The notes beneath the pieces are model-generated. The model was not told where the DNA came from. It made no database searches and saw only the letters and a list, made by a program, of their open reading frames with translations. From Pseudomonas syringae (lineage in GTDB: Bacteria; Pseudomonadota; Gammaproteobacteria; Pseudomonadales; Pseudomonadaceae), in contig NZ_LGSI01000068.1 of the NCBI RefSeq assembly GCF_001698815.1, forward strand, positions 1 through 64,000: a stretch of 64,000 bases of DNA, read 5' to 3'. The translations under genes and the position numbers were made by a program. This document shows positions 1 through 8,540 of the stretch, in pieces (the first letter of the stretch is position 1; each line of letters begins with the position of its first letter).

Positions 1-465
1 ACGCGGCTGCTGGTGTGCGCAAAGCACCTCTAAGACCCTCTTCACATGTTCGCGGTCTTGGCCTTGCGGCACCGAACGACGAACACTGGTGCGCCGCATT
101 CCTAGCGCCTTGCTCGGACTCGGTACTTTCACATACGGATCACCGCGAAGCGCTGTCAGGGTCCGATTGACGCTGGACAATCGGTTTTGCGCAGTGGCGA
201 TGGCGAGATCGCTGCGCTCAACCAGGTGGCGCAGATGCTCCGCGTAATCCAGCAAGGTCTGCCGATCAATCTGCCGTGCGTCATTAATTCCCGGGCCATC
301 CTCCGACCGACACCAGCGTACAAACGCCAGCCAACGATCACTGTGTGCTTTGACCGTCCCGTAATGCCCGCCGCCAAACAGATCACGTAGCGCCTGTGGC
401 CCGGCATAACTAAGTTGCCGGCCATAGCCAAAATTGCGCCCGCCACGTTTACCTACCAGTGCCAT
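1..465 (-). CDS. Integrase-domain protein, 5' part only (runs off the left edge)
   Basis: The reading frame is open from the ATG at 465 to the window edge, giving the first 155 residues with no stop. The protein begins MALVGKRGGRNFGYGRQL and contains HYGTVKAHSDRWLAFVRWC and SRNRL-like helices (TAQNRLSSVNRTLTALRGD). This matches the N-terminal SAM-like part of the integrase family carried by Pseudomonas integrative and conjugative elements (Phage_int_SAM_2/Integrase_1 type). The catalytic R-H-R-Y part lies outside the window. A ribosome binding site AGGAA lies about 8 bases before the ATG. With the second integrase at 1377-2699 it marks this end of the window as mobile DNA. Family assignment is from memory of similar proteins; whether the gene is intact cannot be seen. 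Confidence 0.72.
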   Translation of the reverse strand, partial: MALVGKRGGRNFGYGRQLSYAGPQALRDLFGGGHYGTVKAHSDRWLAFVRWCRSEDGPGINDARQIDRQTLLDYAEHLRHLVERSDLAIATAQNRLSSVNRTLTALRGDPYVKVPSPSKALGMRRTSVRRSVPQGQDREHVKRVLEVLCAHQQPR

Positions 466-754
466 GATCAAATTCCTGTCGAAGCCAAATCTTTGAAGCT
501 TTCCCCGCGTCATCCCGCCAAGAATGTTGAGTGTTATCAGGGATCAAGGCCCCTGCGACCTGTGAGGGTTGTCTACTAACGCGGGACTGACGGCTCATTA
601 CGACCGGGAGCTTGGGCATCTCATGATCTGGCCTCCTGAACACCTCCGAAGAAGTGGGCGGGTGGAGGCTGCACTGGCTGACGAGACCAATGCCGCGAGA
701 ACCTGAGTCGGGTGAAGGCAGTGAGGCGATGACCGGGGCATGCCTGACTGTCAG
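466..754. other. Intergenic, no supported gene
   Basis: About 290 bases upstream of the partial integrase gene. Short overlapping frames exist on both strands, but none has a good ribosome binding site or a recognisable product. It presumably carries the promoter of the leftward integrase gene; no clear -35/-10 pair was found. Confidence 0.4.
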
Positions 755-1072
755 TCAGGTGCAGTCCATTCCCTGGGCTGCGGCACCACCATCTGCATCG
801 CTGTTGCTGGTGACTTCGGTGTTTGTCACGCCGATTGTCACGAGGGGAAATGCCGCAATGCCCTGTACGACGTGGCTTGCAGCAGTGGTACGAGCGCCCG
901 TCTCTTTCCGGGAGAAAGAGACGGGCGCAGGTTGGCGCAATGAAATGGCCAAGCGGATAGGTTGCTGCAGGGCAGCTATGAAAGAGTATGAGTTGCCGCA
1001 TTGGGCACACTGATAAAAGTAGGCATCCATCACATCGCTGTGACCGTGCGAGCCGCCGGACGCTAATCGCAC
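755..1072 (-). CDS. Possible small protein with a CxxC motif
   Basis: A 105-residue frame with a GTG start at 1072; an internal ATG at 1027 is an alternative. The residues around 18-30 read DAYFYQCAQCGNSYSF, a single Cys-x-x-Cys knuckle of zinc-ribbon style. The rest is rich in Ala, Thr and Ser. No convincing ribosome binding site is seen, and a strong inverted repeat (894-928) lies inside the frame. The position within the integrated element fits a small element-encoded protein, but the frame may be spurious. No function is proposed. Confidence 0.25.
   Translation of the reverse strand: MRLASGGSHGHSDVMDAYFYQCAQCGNSYSFIAALQQPIRLAISLRQPAPVSFSRKETGARTTAASHVVQGIAAFPLVTIGVTNTEVTSNSDADGGAAAQGMDCT
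894..928. repeat. Perfect 15-bp inverted repeat
   Basis: Left arm GCGCCCGTCTCTTTC (894-908) and right arm GAAAGAGACGGGCGC (914-928) are exact complements around a 5-base loop. There is no T-run on either side, so it is not a standard terminator. Confidence 0.7.
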
Positions 1073-1376
1073 TTTGGGAGAACCACCACGGTGTGGCGTA
1101 GCCTTAAAGGTTCTGGCTACCTGGGGCTGCTGTCAACGACAGCGCTTTGCCCGATCTTTTCTACGCCTGTGGATAATTCGGGTCAAGACTCGAATTTTCG
1201 GGAGTTCTGCGGCTGTAGATGAAGCTATCCACCGGTGGAAATCCGTGGTTTTCCGCAGACAGTTGCGTGGGCTTTAGATTTTTTAAGTGAGGTCCATCCA
1301 AACAGGGCGGCTTTGCAGCCCTGTTTGGATGGACCCGCGTGGACAAGCGGATCACTGAGATATGAGGACCGAGCGC
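1073..1376. other. Intergenic stretch beyond the integrase stop
   Basis: About 300 bases between the integrase stop and the possible CxxC frame. Apart from the long inverted repeat at 1291-1335, no gene or tRNA is seen, and no copy of the tRNA-Asn 3' end that could be a second attachment site. Confidence 0.4.
1291..1335. repeat. Perfect 18-bp inverted repeat after the integrase gene
   Basis: Arms GGTCCATCCAAACAGGGC (1291-1308) and its exact complement (1318-1335) enclose a 9-base loop. It lies 42 bases beyond the integrase stop codon, so it could stop or stabilise the integrase transcript. The flank on the integrase side is A-rich rather than T-rich, so it is not a classical Rho-independent terminator. 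Confidence 0.65.
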
Positions 1377-2699
1377 TTACTCGGTTGCGCCACGTTTTGC
1401 TTTTAGTCGAGTGACGTTAGCACCCGTCTGATTGGCGAATTCGCGTGGGCTGACATGCTCCTGCTGATTAGCCTCAAGGTAACGACTCCACCAGTTCATG
1501 ATCAGTCTGCGCTCTTCGATGAACTCGGCCTTGTGGATGTAGGCCGCTCGGACGTTGTTGCGTTCCTTGTGGCTCATCTGCCGCTCGATGGCTGTGTCCG
1601 TCCACAAACCGGACTCGATCAGTGCGCTGCAGGCCATCGAACGAAATCCATGCCCACAGATCTCGGATTTGGTGTCGTACCCCATCTTCCGAAGCGCGCT
1701 GTTCACAGTGTTTTCGGACATTGGTTTCCAAGACTTGGTATCGCCTGCGAAGACCAAGTCAAATTTGCCTGTGATTGCGCGGATCTGTTCGAGCAGGGCG
1801 ACCGCATGTGGCGATAAGGGTACAAGATGGATATCGCCTACCATCTTCGTACCCCTTGTGGAAAAGGGTACGCCTTCCAATGCTGGTCGCGTATCGGGTA
1901 TTTCCCAGACGCCACGCTTGAGGTCGAACTCGCTCCAGCGGGCGAAGCGCAGCTCGCTGGAGCGTACAAACACGTGCAGCGAGAGTAAGACCGTCAGCCG
2001 GGTAAGTGCGCGGCCTTTATAGGTGTCGATCCGTTCCTGCAATTCAGGCAAGCGCGATAAGGATAAAGCGGGGCGGTGGACGACTCGCGAGGCTTTGATC
2101 GAGCCTACGAGGTCGTACGCAGGGTTCACGGTGATAAGCCGGAGGCGCTTTGCCTCGCGCATGATGCTCTGCAGGTAGTTTTGTACCCTTAAAGCAATGT
2201 CTATCGTTCCGCGCTTCTTGATCGCTTCCAAGGGCTGCATAAGGTCGTGGGTGTCTAGGTCGACAATGGCGCGGGCGCCGATTAGCGGGAAGAGGTGGGT
2301 TTTGAGGCGGCTCATCACTGTCTTGGAATAGTCTGGTGCCCACTTGGCTGACATTTCCGTGTGCCAGCCGAGGGCAACGCTTTCAAAGGTGCGGCCTTTG
2401 ATTAGGGCTTGCGTCTTGGCTTGGTGCTTGGCTCCTATGGGATCAATGCCATCCGCCAGCATTCGCTTGACCTCCAAGCGCTTGCGGCGCGCATCGGCGA
2501 GGCCAACGATGGGATAGTTGCCGAATGAGGTCAGTCCTTCCCGGCCATCAGGTTTAACGTATCTGAGACGCCAGCCTTTGCGGCCATTGGGTTGGACTAG
2601 AAGGTAAAGGCCGTCGCCGTCGAAAAGCTTGTAGGCGCGGTCTGTGGGCTTGGCCGAACGGCAAGCTGAATCGGAGAGTGGAGCAGTGGTGCGCGACAT
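1377..2699 (-). CDS. P4-type tyrosine recombinase/integrase
   Basis: Site-specific recombinase that would integrate or excise the element at the neighbouring tRNA-Asn gene. The 440-residue protein starts MSRTTAPLSDSACRSAKPTD, the typical N-terminal DUF4102 arm-binding region (about 5-90). A SAM-like core-binding domain follows (about 105-200) and then the catalytic domain. Visible catalytic residues are Arg246 (VRSSEL), His350 and Arg353 (CGHGFRS), His376 (QMSHKE) and the nucleophile Tyr387 (AAYIH), so the enzyme looks intact. An open frame extends upstream to 2870, but the ATG at 2699 is chosen because AGGGAG lies 8-9 bases before it and the family starts there. It reads away from tRNA-Asn, 162 bases downstream of the tRNA, the usual geometry for this family. 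Confidence 0.93.
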   Translation of the reverse strand: MSRTTAPLSDSACRSAKPTDRAYKLFDGDGLYLLVQPNGRKGWRLRYVKPDGREGLTSFGNYPIVGLADARRKRLEVKRMLADGIDPIGAKHQAKTQALIKGRTFESVALGWHTEMSAKWAPDYSKTVMSRLKTHLFPLIGARAIVDLDTHDLMQPLEAIKKRGTIDIALRVQNYLQSIMREAKRLRLITVNPAYDLVGSIKASRVVHRPALSLSRLPELQERIDTYKGRALTRLTVLLSLHVFVRSSELRFARWSEFDLKRGVWEIPDTRPALEGVPFSTRGTKMVGDIHLVPLSPHAVALLEQIRAITGKFDLVFAGDTKSWKPMSENTVNSALRKMGYDTKSEICGHGFRSMACSALIESGLWTDTAIERQMSHKERNNVRAAYIHKAEFIEERRLIMNWWSRYLEANQQEHVSPREFANQTGANVTRLKAKRGATE

Positions 2700-2791
2700 A
2701 AGGGTACTCCCTATTATCGAACTGACCTTTATCCCAAACTCTACCCTTAAAACGGCTGGTACCCACCGGAATCCGACGGAACGCCAAAACG

Positions 2792-2815
2792 AAAAAACCC
2801 GCCAGAAGGCGGGTT
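2792..2815 (-). terminator. Rho-independent terminator of tRNA-Asn
   Basis: On the minus strand an AACCCGCC stem, short loop and GGCGGGTT are followed by a run of T. It sits 46 bases past the tRNA 3' end and before the integrase start, separating the two transcripts. Confidence 0.85.
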
Positions 2816-2861
2816 CTTCGGGGGGTTCAGAGATTTTGGAAGCCTTCTCTGGAACCTTGTC

Positions 2862-2937
<76 letters not shown>

Positions 2938-2946
2938 ATGAGCGCT

Positions 2947-2974
2947 ATGTTACTGATTGGATTGGAGAAGTCAA
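2947..2974 (-). promoter_or_regulatory. Sigma-70 promoter of tRNA-Asn
   Basis: On the minus strand TTGACT (2974-2969) and TAACAT (2952-2947) are separated by 16 bases, with the tRNA beginning 10 bases further on. Confidence 0.7.
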
Positions 2975-3098
2975 GCAAGCCGGAAAATATTTTCGGTTGC
3001 CGGCAGGTTGTCTTGGCAGAGGATTCGTTCGAGGCAAGGGTTTGGCGTAAGGTAGCCGGGAACGTGTTTGTTGCCAATTTCACGAGAGGTGCAAGGAA

Positions 3099-4724
3099 GT
3101 GACTGTTAACAGCCAACTTGAAACATTATTTCCCGCGCTGGAGGACATTCCGGAGCAGTATCGTCCGTGCGACGCCATTGAGCAGCGCGAATACCTGGTC
3201 GGTGGGACATTGCATTTGTGGCCGGGGCCGTTGGCTCCGGTGCGCAGCCCGATTTGCCTGACGGTTCCGGAAGGCATCCGCTCGGTGATTCTCGGCAGTA
3301 CGCCATTAATGGATGCCGCAACTGCGATGACGGCGTTGGACGCTGCTGTTCAGGCTTACGACCGTGGGCAGGGCAGTTGGCCGACAATGCGGGTCGTGGA
3401 TCGAATTCGCCACGTTGAAGCCTTCCTCAAGCGTATGCGAGAGCAGCGAGAAGCCGTGGTCAAGCTGTTGATGTGGGAAATCGGCAAGAATCTCAAAGAT
3501 TCGGAAAAGGAATTTGATCGAACCTGCGATTACATCGTCGACACTATCCATGCATTGAAAGAGCTGGATCGGCGTTCAAGCCGTTTTGAACTCGAGCAGG
3601 ACACGCTGGGCCAGATCCGGCGTGTACCGTTGGGCGTAACACTGTGCATGGGGCCTTACAACTACCCACTGAACGAGACCTTCACCACGCTGATCCCTGC
3701 ATTGATCATGGGCAACACCGTGGTTTTCAAGCCGGCGAAATTTGGAGTGCTGCTGATTCGCCCGCTGCTTGAGGCGTTCCGTGACAGTTTTCCAGCCGGT
3801 GTGATCAATGTTATCTACGGCAGTGGCCGCGAAACGGTCAGTGCCTTGATGGCCAGCGGCAAGATCGACGTGTTCGCCTTTATCGGCACCAACAAGGCTG
3901 CCAGTGACCTGAAAAAGCTCCATCCCAAGCCTCATCGCCTGCGTGCTGCGCTGGGCCTGGACGCGAAAAATCCGGGCATTGTCTTGCCGGATGTCGATCT
4001 GGACAATGCGGTCAGCGAATGCGTTACCGGCTCTTTGTCATTCAATGGGCAGCGCTGTACCGCATTGAAGATTCTGTTTGTGCATGAAAACGTGGTTGAC
4101 AGTTTTCTGCAGAAATTCACCGCCAAGCTCGCCCAGTTGAAACCCGGCATGCCTTGGGAGCCGGGCGTATCGCTGACGCCTTTACCCGAGCCGGGGAAAA
4201 CCGAATACCTTAAGGGGCTGGTTGATGATGCGCTGGAAAAAGGCGCGCAAGTGGTAAATCCTGGCGGTGGTGAAATCCGCGAAACGTTTTTTTACCCTGC
4301 GCTCTTGTATCCGGTAAATGCTCAGATGCGGGTTTATCACGAGGAGCAATTCGGGCCGGTGGTGCCTGTCGTGGTGTATAGCGATCTGGAAAAAGTGATC
4401 GACTACGTCCTGGATTCCGATTTCGGCCAGCAGTTGAGTATCTTCGGCACAGACTCGGCTCAGGTCGGTCGCCTGGTCGATGCATTCGCCAATCAGGTCG
4501 GCCGTATCAATATCAATGCGCAGTGTCAGCGTGGCCCTGATCAGTTTCCTTTCAACGGTCGAAAAAACTCAGCGGAGGGAACATTGTCTGTGCATGATGC
4601 CCTGCGGGTATTCTCGATTCGAACTCTTGTGGCAGCCAAATTCCAGGATGCGAACAAGGCGTTGATCAGCGACATCATAAGAAACCGAGAATCGAGTTTT
4701 CTAACCACCGATTACATTTTCTGA
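3099..4724 (+). CDS. gapN: NADP-dependent glyceraldehyde-3-phosphate dehydrogenase (GapN-like aldehyde dehydrogenase)
   Basis: ALDH-superfamily protein of 541 residues, expected to oxidise glyceraldehyde 3-phosphate directly to 3-phosphoglycerate with NADP in the cytosol. The oxyanion Asn is in GPYNYP (Asn188), cofactor-binding KPAK is near 211-214, and the nucleophile is Cys320 in FNGQRCTALK. The place where most ALDHs have ELGGK reads LGLDAKNP (285-292), so the general-base Glu is not obvious. It is longer than usual (about 480-500) because of an N-terminal extension of about 60 residues. The start is a GTG at 3099 with GAGAGG 9 bases upstream; no ATG gives a better start. The next gene is a decayed heme oxygenase. 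Confidence 0.8.
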   Translation: MTVNSQLETLFPALEDIPEQYRPCDAIEQREYLVGGTLHLWPGPLAPVRSPICLTVPEGIRSVILGSTPLMDAATAMTALDAAVQAYDRGQGSWPTMRVVDRIRHVEAFLKRMREQREAVVKLLMWEIGKNLKDSEKEFDRTCDYIVDTIHALKELDRRSSRFELEQDTLGQIRRVPLGVTLCMGPYNYPLNETFTTLIPALIMGNTVVFKPAKFGVLLIRPLLEAFRDSFPAGVINVIYGSGRETVSALMASGKIDVFAFIGTNKAASDLKKLHPKPHRLRAALGLDAKNPGIVLPDVDLDNAVSECVTGSLSFNGQRCTALKILFVHENVVDSFLQKFTAKLAQLKPGMPWEPGVSLTPLPEPGKTEYLKGLVDDALEKGAQVVNPGGGEIRETFFYPALLYPVNAQMRVYHEEQFGPVVPVVVYSDLEKVIDYVLDSDFGQQLSIFGTDSAQVGRLVDAFANQVGRININAQCQRGPDQFPFNGRKNSAEGTLSVHDALRVFSIRTLVAAKFQDANKALISDIIRNRESSFLTTDYIF

Positions 4725-4853
4725 AAGATGGTTCATGGATATCGGCGTCGCGATTTGGCGTCGATAGCCATTGTTGAGCCAATACTTACACTTTGCCGGA
4801 CTTGAAAGACCTTGGTTGAAACACACACTCAAGCAGCGTTGAATCCTGGGAAG

Positions 4854-5441
4854 ATGAATGTCTCTCTGGTTCATCAGGAACTGCGCGATGCCACCGCCGC
4901 GCCCCATCAATCCCTCGAAAAAAGACTGCCCTTTGTTTCTGCTGACCTGGACAGAGGTGTTTATCTGCGCCTGCTCGAAGCCTATTACGGCTTTTACTTT
5001 TCCCTTGAACGACAACTTGACCAGGTTTCCGATCTCGATACCTCGATCCTCATCGGCCGACATAAAGCAGCGGCGCTGGCGCAGGATCTTGAAGTGCTGG
5101 GGCTTACTCAAGAGCAAATTGCCGCGCTTGAGATATGCCATGAACTGCCCCCACTGAACAGCCGGCTGTAAGCGCTGGGTGTCATGTATGTGATGGAAGG
5201 CGCGACGCTCGGCGGTCAGGTATTGAGTCGAATCGTAAAGACCAAGTTATCGATTGAAAGCGGCAGTGGTGCTGCTTTCCTTAATGTTTATGGGGGCGCT
5301 GCAGGGCAGATGTGAAGGAGTTTTCTTACGCTGCTTTCGGTCGTTGATGATCCCGTTCAGCGCAGCCAGGTCGTCCAGTCTGCGCTTCTCACCTTTGAGA
5401 GTTTTGAACGTTGGTTGGAGCGCTCGCAGGTTTTACGGTAA
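4854..5441 (+). pseudogene. bphO: Degraded heme oxygenase (BphO-like)
   Basis: An intact gene would cleave heme to biliverdin, the chromophore of bacteriophytochromes. The first part (MNVSLVHQELRDATAAPHQS ...) is the N-terminus with the proximal His in the APHQ context. The same frame goes on past a TAA at 5169-5171 with ALGVMYVMEGATLGGQVL, the family's core helix, past a TGA at 5313-5315, and on through FESFERWLERSQ to a TAA at 5439. Two in-frame stops therefore interrupt one otherwise readable gene. In many pseudomonads bphO is followed by the phytochrome gene bphP; none is present here. Sequencing error could explain one stop but hardly both. Confidence 0.8.
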
Positions 5442-5650
5442 TTGGCGATGCGGCAGAAATCTTCCTGGCTGTGGACCTGAGCGTCGTTGCGGGACCGCTC
5501 GGTCATAAATATTCCTGAATTCTCCGGCTTTGTTTGGATTACTGCAGGCGCTTCTATATTCTTGCGCTATCCATCACTCAGGGACGGCGGGCACATTGCC
5601 GTATTGGCATCCAGTCAAGTGCCTGTTTTCTGCCTCGCCAAGGAAACTCG

Positions 5651-6535
5651 ATGAGCACTGCCAGCACGCCCTTATCCGGCGTCAATCAGCCACTCAAGGG
5701 TATCGCCCTTATTGTTCTGGCGACTCTTCTGTTCTCTACGCATGACACGCTGTCCAAATACCTGTCGGGTTTCTATCCCATCGTCATGGTGGTCTGGGTG
5801 CGCTACGTCGTGCACACCTTGCTGATGGCCTGCATTTTCATGCCTTCGGCGGGCTTGCGGGTATTGCGAACCAAACGGCTGAAACTGCAAGTGATGCGTG
5901 CGTTGTGTCTGTTGGGCACCAGTCTGTTTTTCACCACCGGCCTGATGTACATACCACTGGCCGAAGCGACGGCCGTTAACTTCCTGGCTCCCTTGTTAAT
6001 CACTGCGCTGTCGGTTCCATTGCTGCGTGAGCACGTCACGCGCAAGCAGTGGGCCGCCGTATTGGTCGGTTTTGTCGGCGTGCTGATCATCGTCCATCCG
6101 GGGGGTGAGCTGTTTACGCCAGCCAGTCTTCTGCCACTGTGTTCGGCGTTGTGTTTCGCTTTTTATCAACTGTTGACACGTATGGTCAGCGCCCACGACA
6201 GCCCGACGACCAGTAACTTCTTCGCCGGCCTGTTCAATACCCTTGTGATGTCGGCATTGGTGCCCGTTTTCTGGAAAACGCCAGAGCTCAAGCATCTGCC
6301 GTTGATGCTGGCGCTGGGAACATGCGGCATGGTCGCGCACCTGCTGTTGACCCAGGCTTACCGCTTCGCAGCTCCCGCGATGCTGGCGCCATTCAGCTAC
6401 TGCCAGATAGTGTTCGCAGGCCTGCTGGGTTATCTGATCTTCGACCATGCCCCATCGCTGACCGCACAGTTCGGTATCACGGTCATTTGCCTCAGCGGCC
6501 TGGCTGCTGCCTGGCAGCAGCGCAGAAAAGGCTGA
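5651..6535 (+). CDS. EamA/DMT-family inner-membrane transporter
   Basis: Drug/metabolite transporter of 294 residues with about ten membrane helices in two EamA halves (about 15-145 and 160-290). It probably exports a small metabolite; the substrate is unknown. Typical features are the N-terminal HDTLSKYL, the first-half end LLREHVTRKQWAAVLVGFVG and the C-terminal half with LLTQAYRFA. The frame is open from 5534, but the ATG at 5651 is preferred because AAGGAA precedes it at good distance and the family starts just there. It follows the heme oxygenase remnant and stands alone. Confidence 0.88.
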   Translation: MSTASTPLSGVNQPLKGIALIVLATLLFSTHDTLSKYLSGFYPIVMVVWVRYVVHTLLMACIFMPSAGLRVLRTKRLKLQVMRALCLLGTSLFFTTGLMYIPLAEATAVNFLAPLLITALSVPLLREHVTRKQWAAVLVGFVGVLIIVHPGGELFTPASLLPLCSALCFAFYQLLTRMVSAHDSPTTSNFFAGLFNTLVMSALVPVFWKTPELKHLPLMLALGTCGMVAHLLLTQAYRFAAPAMLAPFSYCQIVFAGLLGYLIFDHAPSLTAQFGITVICLSGLAAAWQQRRKG

Positions 6536-6693
6536 TTCGCTCAGTTTTGGCATCGTGGCGCAATCGCTGGCCCCTGATTTCCCAGACAGGTTTACCATGT
6601 GCTCACCTTTTTACCGCGTCGGTCACTTGGCTGATATTTAATTGTTGCCTGGCGCGGTCTTCTGCCTTCTTTTTGCATGCCAGGAATTAATAC

Positions 6694-6927
6694 ATGAGCA
6701 TTGACCAGATATCCCTCCCTAAAGGCGCAAGCCCGCACGCTGAAAAACTGTTTGAAGCGATCACACAGGCAGGCACAGTCAGCGAGCTGAATCGCGCGGG
6801 CGGCAAGGCTGAGGGCTTCGTGCTCGGGCTGGAGACAGCCAAGGCGATCAAAAGCCAGATCGCCGAGCGGCTTTATGTCGTTTTCGATGACGCCGCAACC
6901 CAGCGTGAAACAGAACTGACGGACTGA
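6694..6927 (+). CDS. Small conserved-type hypothetical protein
   Basis: A 77-residue soluble protein, MSIDQISLPKGASPHAEKLF at the start and acidic at the end. No signal peptide, membrane segment or known motif is visible. AGGA lies about 9 bases before the ATG, and codon use is like that of the neighbours, which supports a real gene. It reads in the same direction as the exporter before it and the aldehyde dehydrogenase after it, but with gaps of 158 and 111 bases, so it may have its own promoter. Function unknown. Confidence 0.65.
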   Translation: MSIDQISLPKGASPHAEKLFEAITQAGTVSELNRAGGKAEGFVLGLETAKAIKSQIAERLYVVFDDAATQRETELTD

Positions 6928-7038
6928 GTTTGGGTGCTATCCAAGGGCGCTTTTCGGCCTGGCAGATATTCACGCTTGACCAATACGAGCAGGTACCCCT
7001 AAATTCGTTCATCACTTGAATGCGATTGGAGAATCTCT

Positions 7039-8469
7039 ATGTATCCTGATGTTCTGCTTTTCATCGACGGCCAGTGGCGCGCCAGCCGCGATGGTCGAAC
7101 CTTGCCAGTCATCGATCCTGCTACCGGTGAAACTCTGGGTACCGTGGCCCATGCTGACATCGCCGACCTCGATGAAGCGCTGGCTGCTGCCGAGCGCGGT
7201 TTTGCGGTGTGGCGCCGAACCTCGGCCTTCGATCGCTATAAAATCATGCAAAAGGCTGCGCACTTGCTGCGTGAACGTGTCGAGACCATCGCTCGCATCC
7301 TGACCCAGGAACAAGGCAAGCCGCTGGCCGAAGCGCGCACCGAAACCCTGGCTGCAGCCGATGTTGTTGAATGGCTCGCTGAGGAAGGTCGTCGCAGTTA
7401 CGGACGAATCGTTCCGTCACGAGGCGCAGGTATCGAACAAAAAGTCATCAAGGAGCCCGTAGGTCCTGTTGCTGCCTTCACGCCGTGGAACTTCCCGATC
7501 AATCAGATTGTGCGCAAACTGTCATCGGCATTGGCTGCCGGCTGCTCGATCATCATCAAGGCCCCTGAAGAAACCCCGGCATCGCCTGCCGAATTGATTC
7601 GTGCCTTCGCCGATGCCGGTGTCCCGGCGGGCGTGATTGGCCTGGTTTATGGCGATCCAGCCCAGATTTCCAGCTATTTGATTCCACATCCAGTGATCCG
7701 CAAAGTCACCTTCACTGGCTCGACGCCTGTGGGCAAACAACTGGCGGCGCTCGCTGGCCAGCACATGAAGCGCGCGACGATGGAGTTGGGCGGGCACGCA
7801 CCGGCACTGGTCTTCGATGACGCCGATATCGATCTGGCAGCGCGGGTGCTGACGATGTCCAAATTCCGTAACGCCGGTCAGGTCTGTGTTTCTCCGACTC
7901 GAATTCTGGTTCAGCGCGGCGTGTTCGATGCGTTCACCGAGAAGTTTGTTGGCCTGACCCGCGAAATCAAGGTCGGCAACGGACTTGATGCCACTACCAC
8001 GATGGGTCCGGTCGCCAATGATCGGCGCATCCCGGCCTTGGCCGCGTTGGTGGATGATGCGCGTGATGCCGGCGCGACCGTGCACGCCGGCGGGCATGCC
8101 ATTGAAGGCCCGGGTTATTTCTTCGAGCCGACTGTACTCAGCGGCCTGACTCGCGATATGCGCATCATGAACGAAGAGCCTTTCGGCCCTGTTGCGCTGC
8201 TGGTGCCTTTCGACACTCTGGAAGAAGCCTTGGAAGAGTCCAATCGGGTGCCTTTCGGGCTCGCGTCGTATGCGTTCACTACATCGATGAAAACGGCCAA
8301 TGCGTTGAGCACTTATATCGAGGCAGGCATGCTCTCGATCAACCATTTGGGGATTGGCCTGCCTGAGATTCCGTTTGGCGGGATCAAGGACTCGGGTTAT
8401 GGCTCCGAAGGCGGCACCGAAGCCATCGAGGCGTACCTCAATATCAAGCTGGTGACTCAGTACAACTGA
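7039..8469 (+). CDS. NAD(P)-dependent aldehyde dehydrogenase, succinate-semialdehyde dehydrogenase type
   Basis: Cytosolic ALDH of 476 residues, the normal family length. Visible active-site parts are Asn151 (PWNFP), Lys174 in IIIKAPEETP, the general base Glu249 (MELGGH) and the nucleophile Cys283 (NAGQVC). The overall pattern (YPDVLLFIDGQW, FGGIKDSGYGSEGG, EAYLNIKLVTQ) is that of the GabD-like clade that oxidises succinate semialdehyde or related short aldehydes. No gabT or other GABA gene is next to it, so the substrate is not fixed. It stands alone and ends in a strong terminator. Confidence 0.88.
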   Translation: MYPDVLLFIDGQWRASRDGRTLPVIDPATGETLGTVAHADIADLDEALAAAERGFAVWRRTSAFDRYKIMQKAAHLLRERVETIARILTQEQGKPLAEARTETLAAADVVEWLAEEGRRSYGRIVPSRGAGIEQKVIKEPVGPVAAFTPWNFPINQIVRKLSSALAAGCSIIIKAPEETPASPAELIRAFADAGVPAGVIGLVYGDPAQISSYLIPHPVIRKVTFTGSTPVGKQLAALAGQHMKRATMELGGHAPALVFDDADIDLAARVLTMSKFRNAGQVCVSPTRILVQRGVFDAFTEKFVGLTREIKVGNGLDATTTMGPVANDRRIPALAALVDDARDAGATVHAGGHAIEGPGYFFEPTVLSGLTRDMRIMNEEPFGPVALLVPFDTLEEALEESNRVPFGLASYAFTTSMKTANALSTYIEAGMLSINHLGIGLPEIPFGGIKDSGYGSEGGTEAIEAYLNIKLVTQYN

Positions 8470-8490
8470 TACGGCCCGCATCGAGTTCGA

Positions 8491-8540
8491 CTCGGCCGCG
8501 AAATCCTCACAGGTCTCGCGGCCGAGTTGTTTCTGCTTTT
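8491..8540 (+). terminator. Rho-independent terminator
   Basis: An 11-bp stem CTCGGCCGCGA / TCGCGGCCGAG (8491-8501 and 8516-8526) is followed by TTGTTTCTGCTTTT. It lies between the aldehyde dehydrogenase and the convergent DUF2214 gene. Confidence 0.8.

Noticed and set aside
1..1376. Second copy of the tRNA-Asn 3' end as an attachment site
   Set aside because: Scanning this part by eye showed no match to the T-arm and acceptor sequence; the other att site must lie outside the window.
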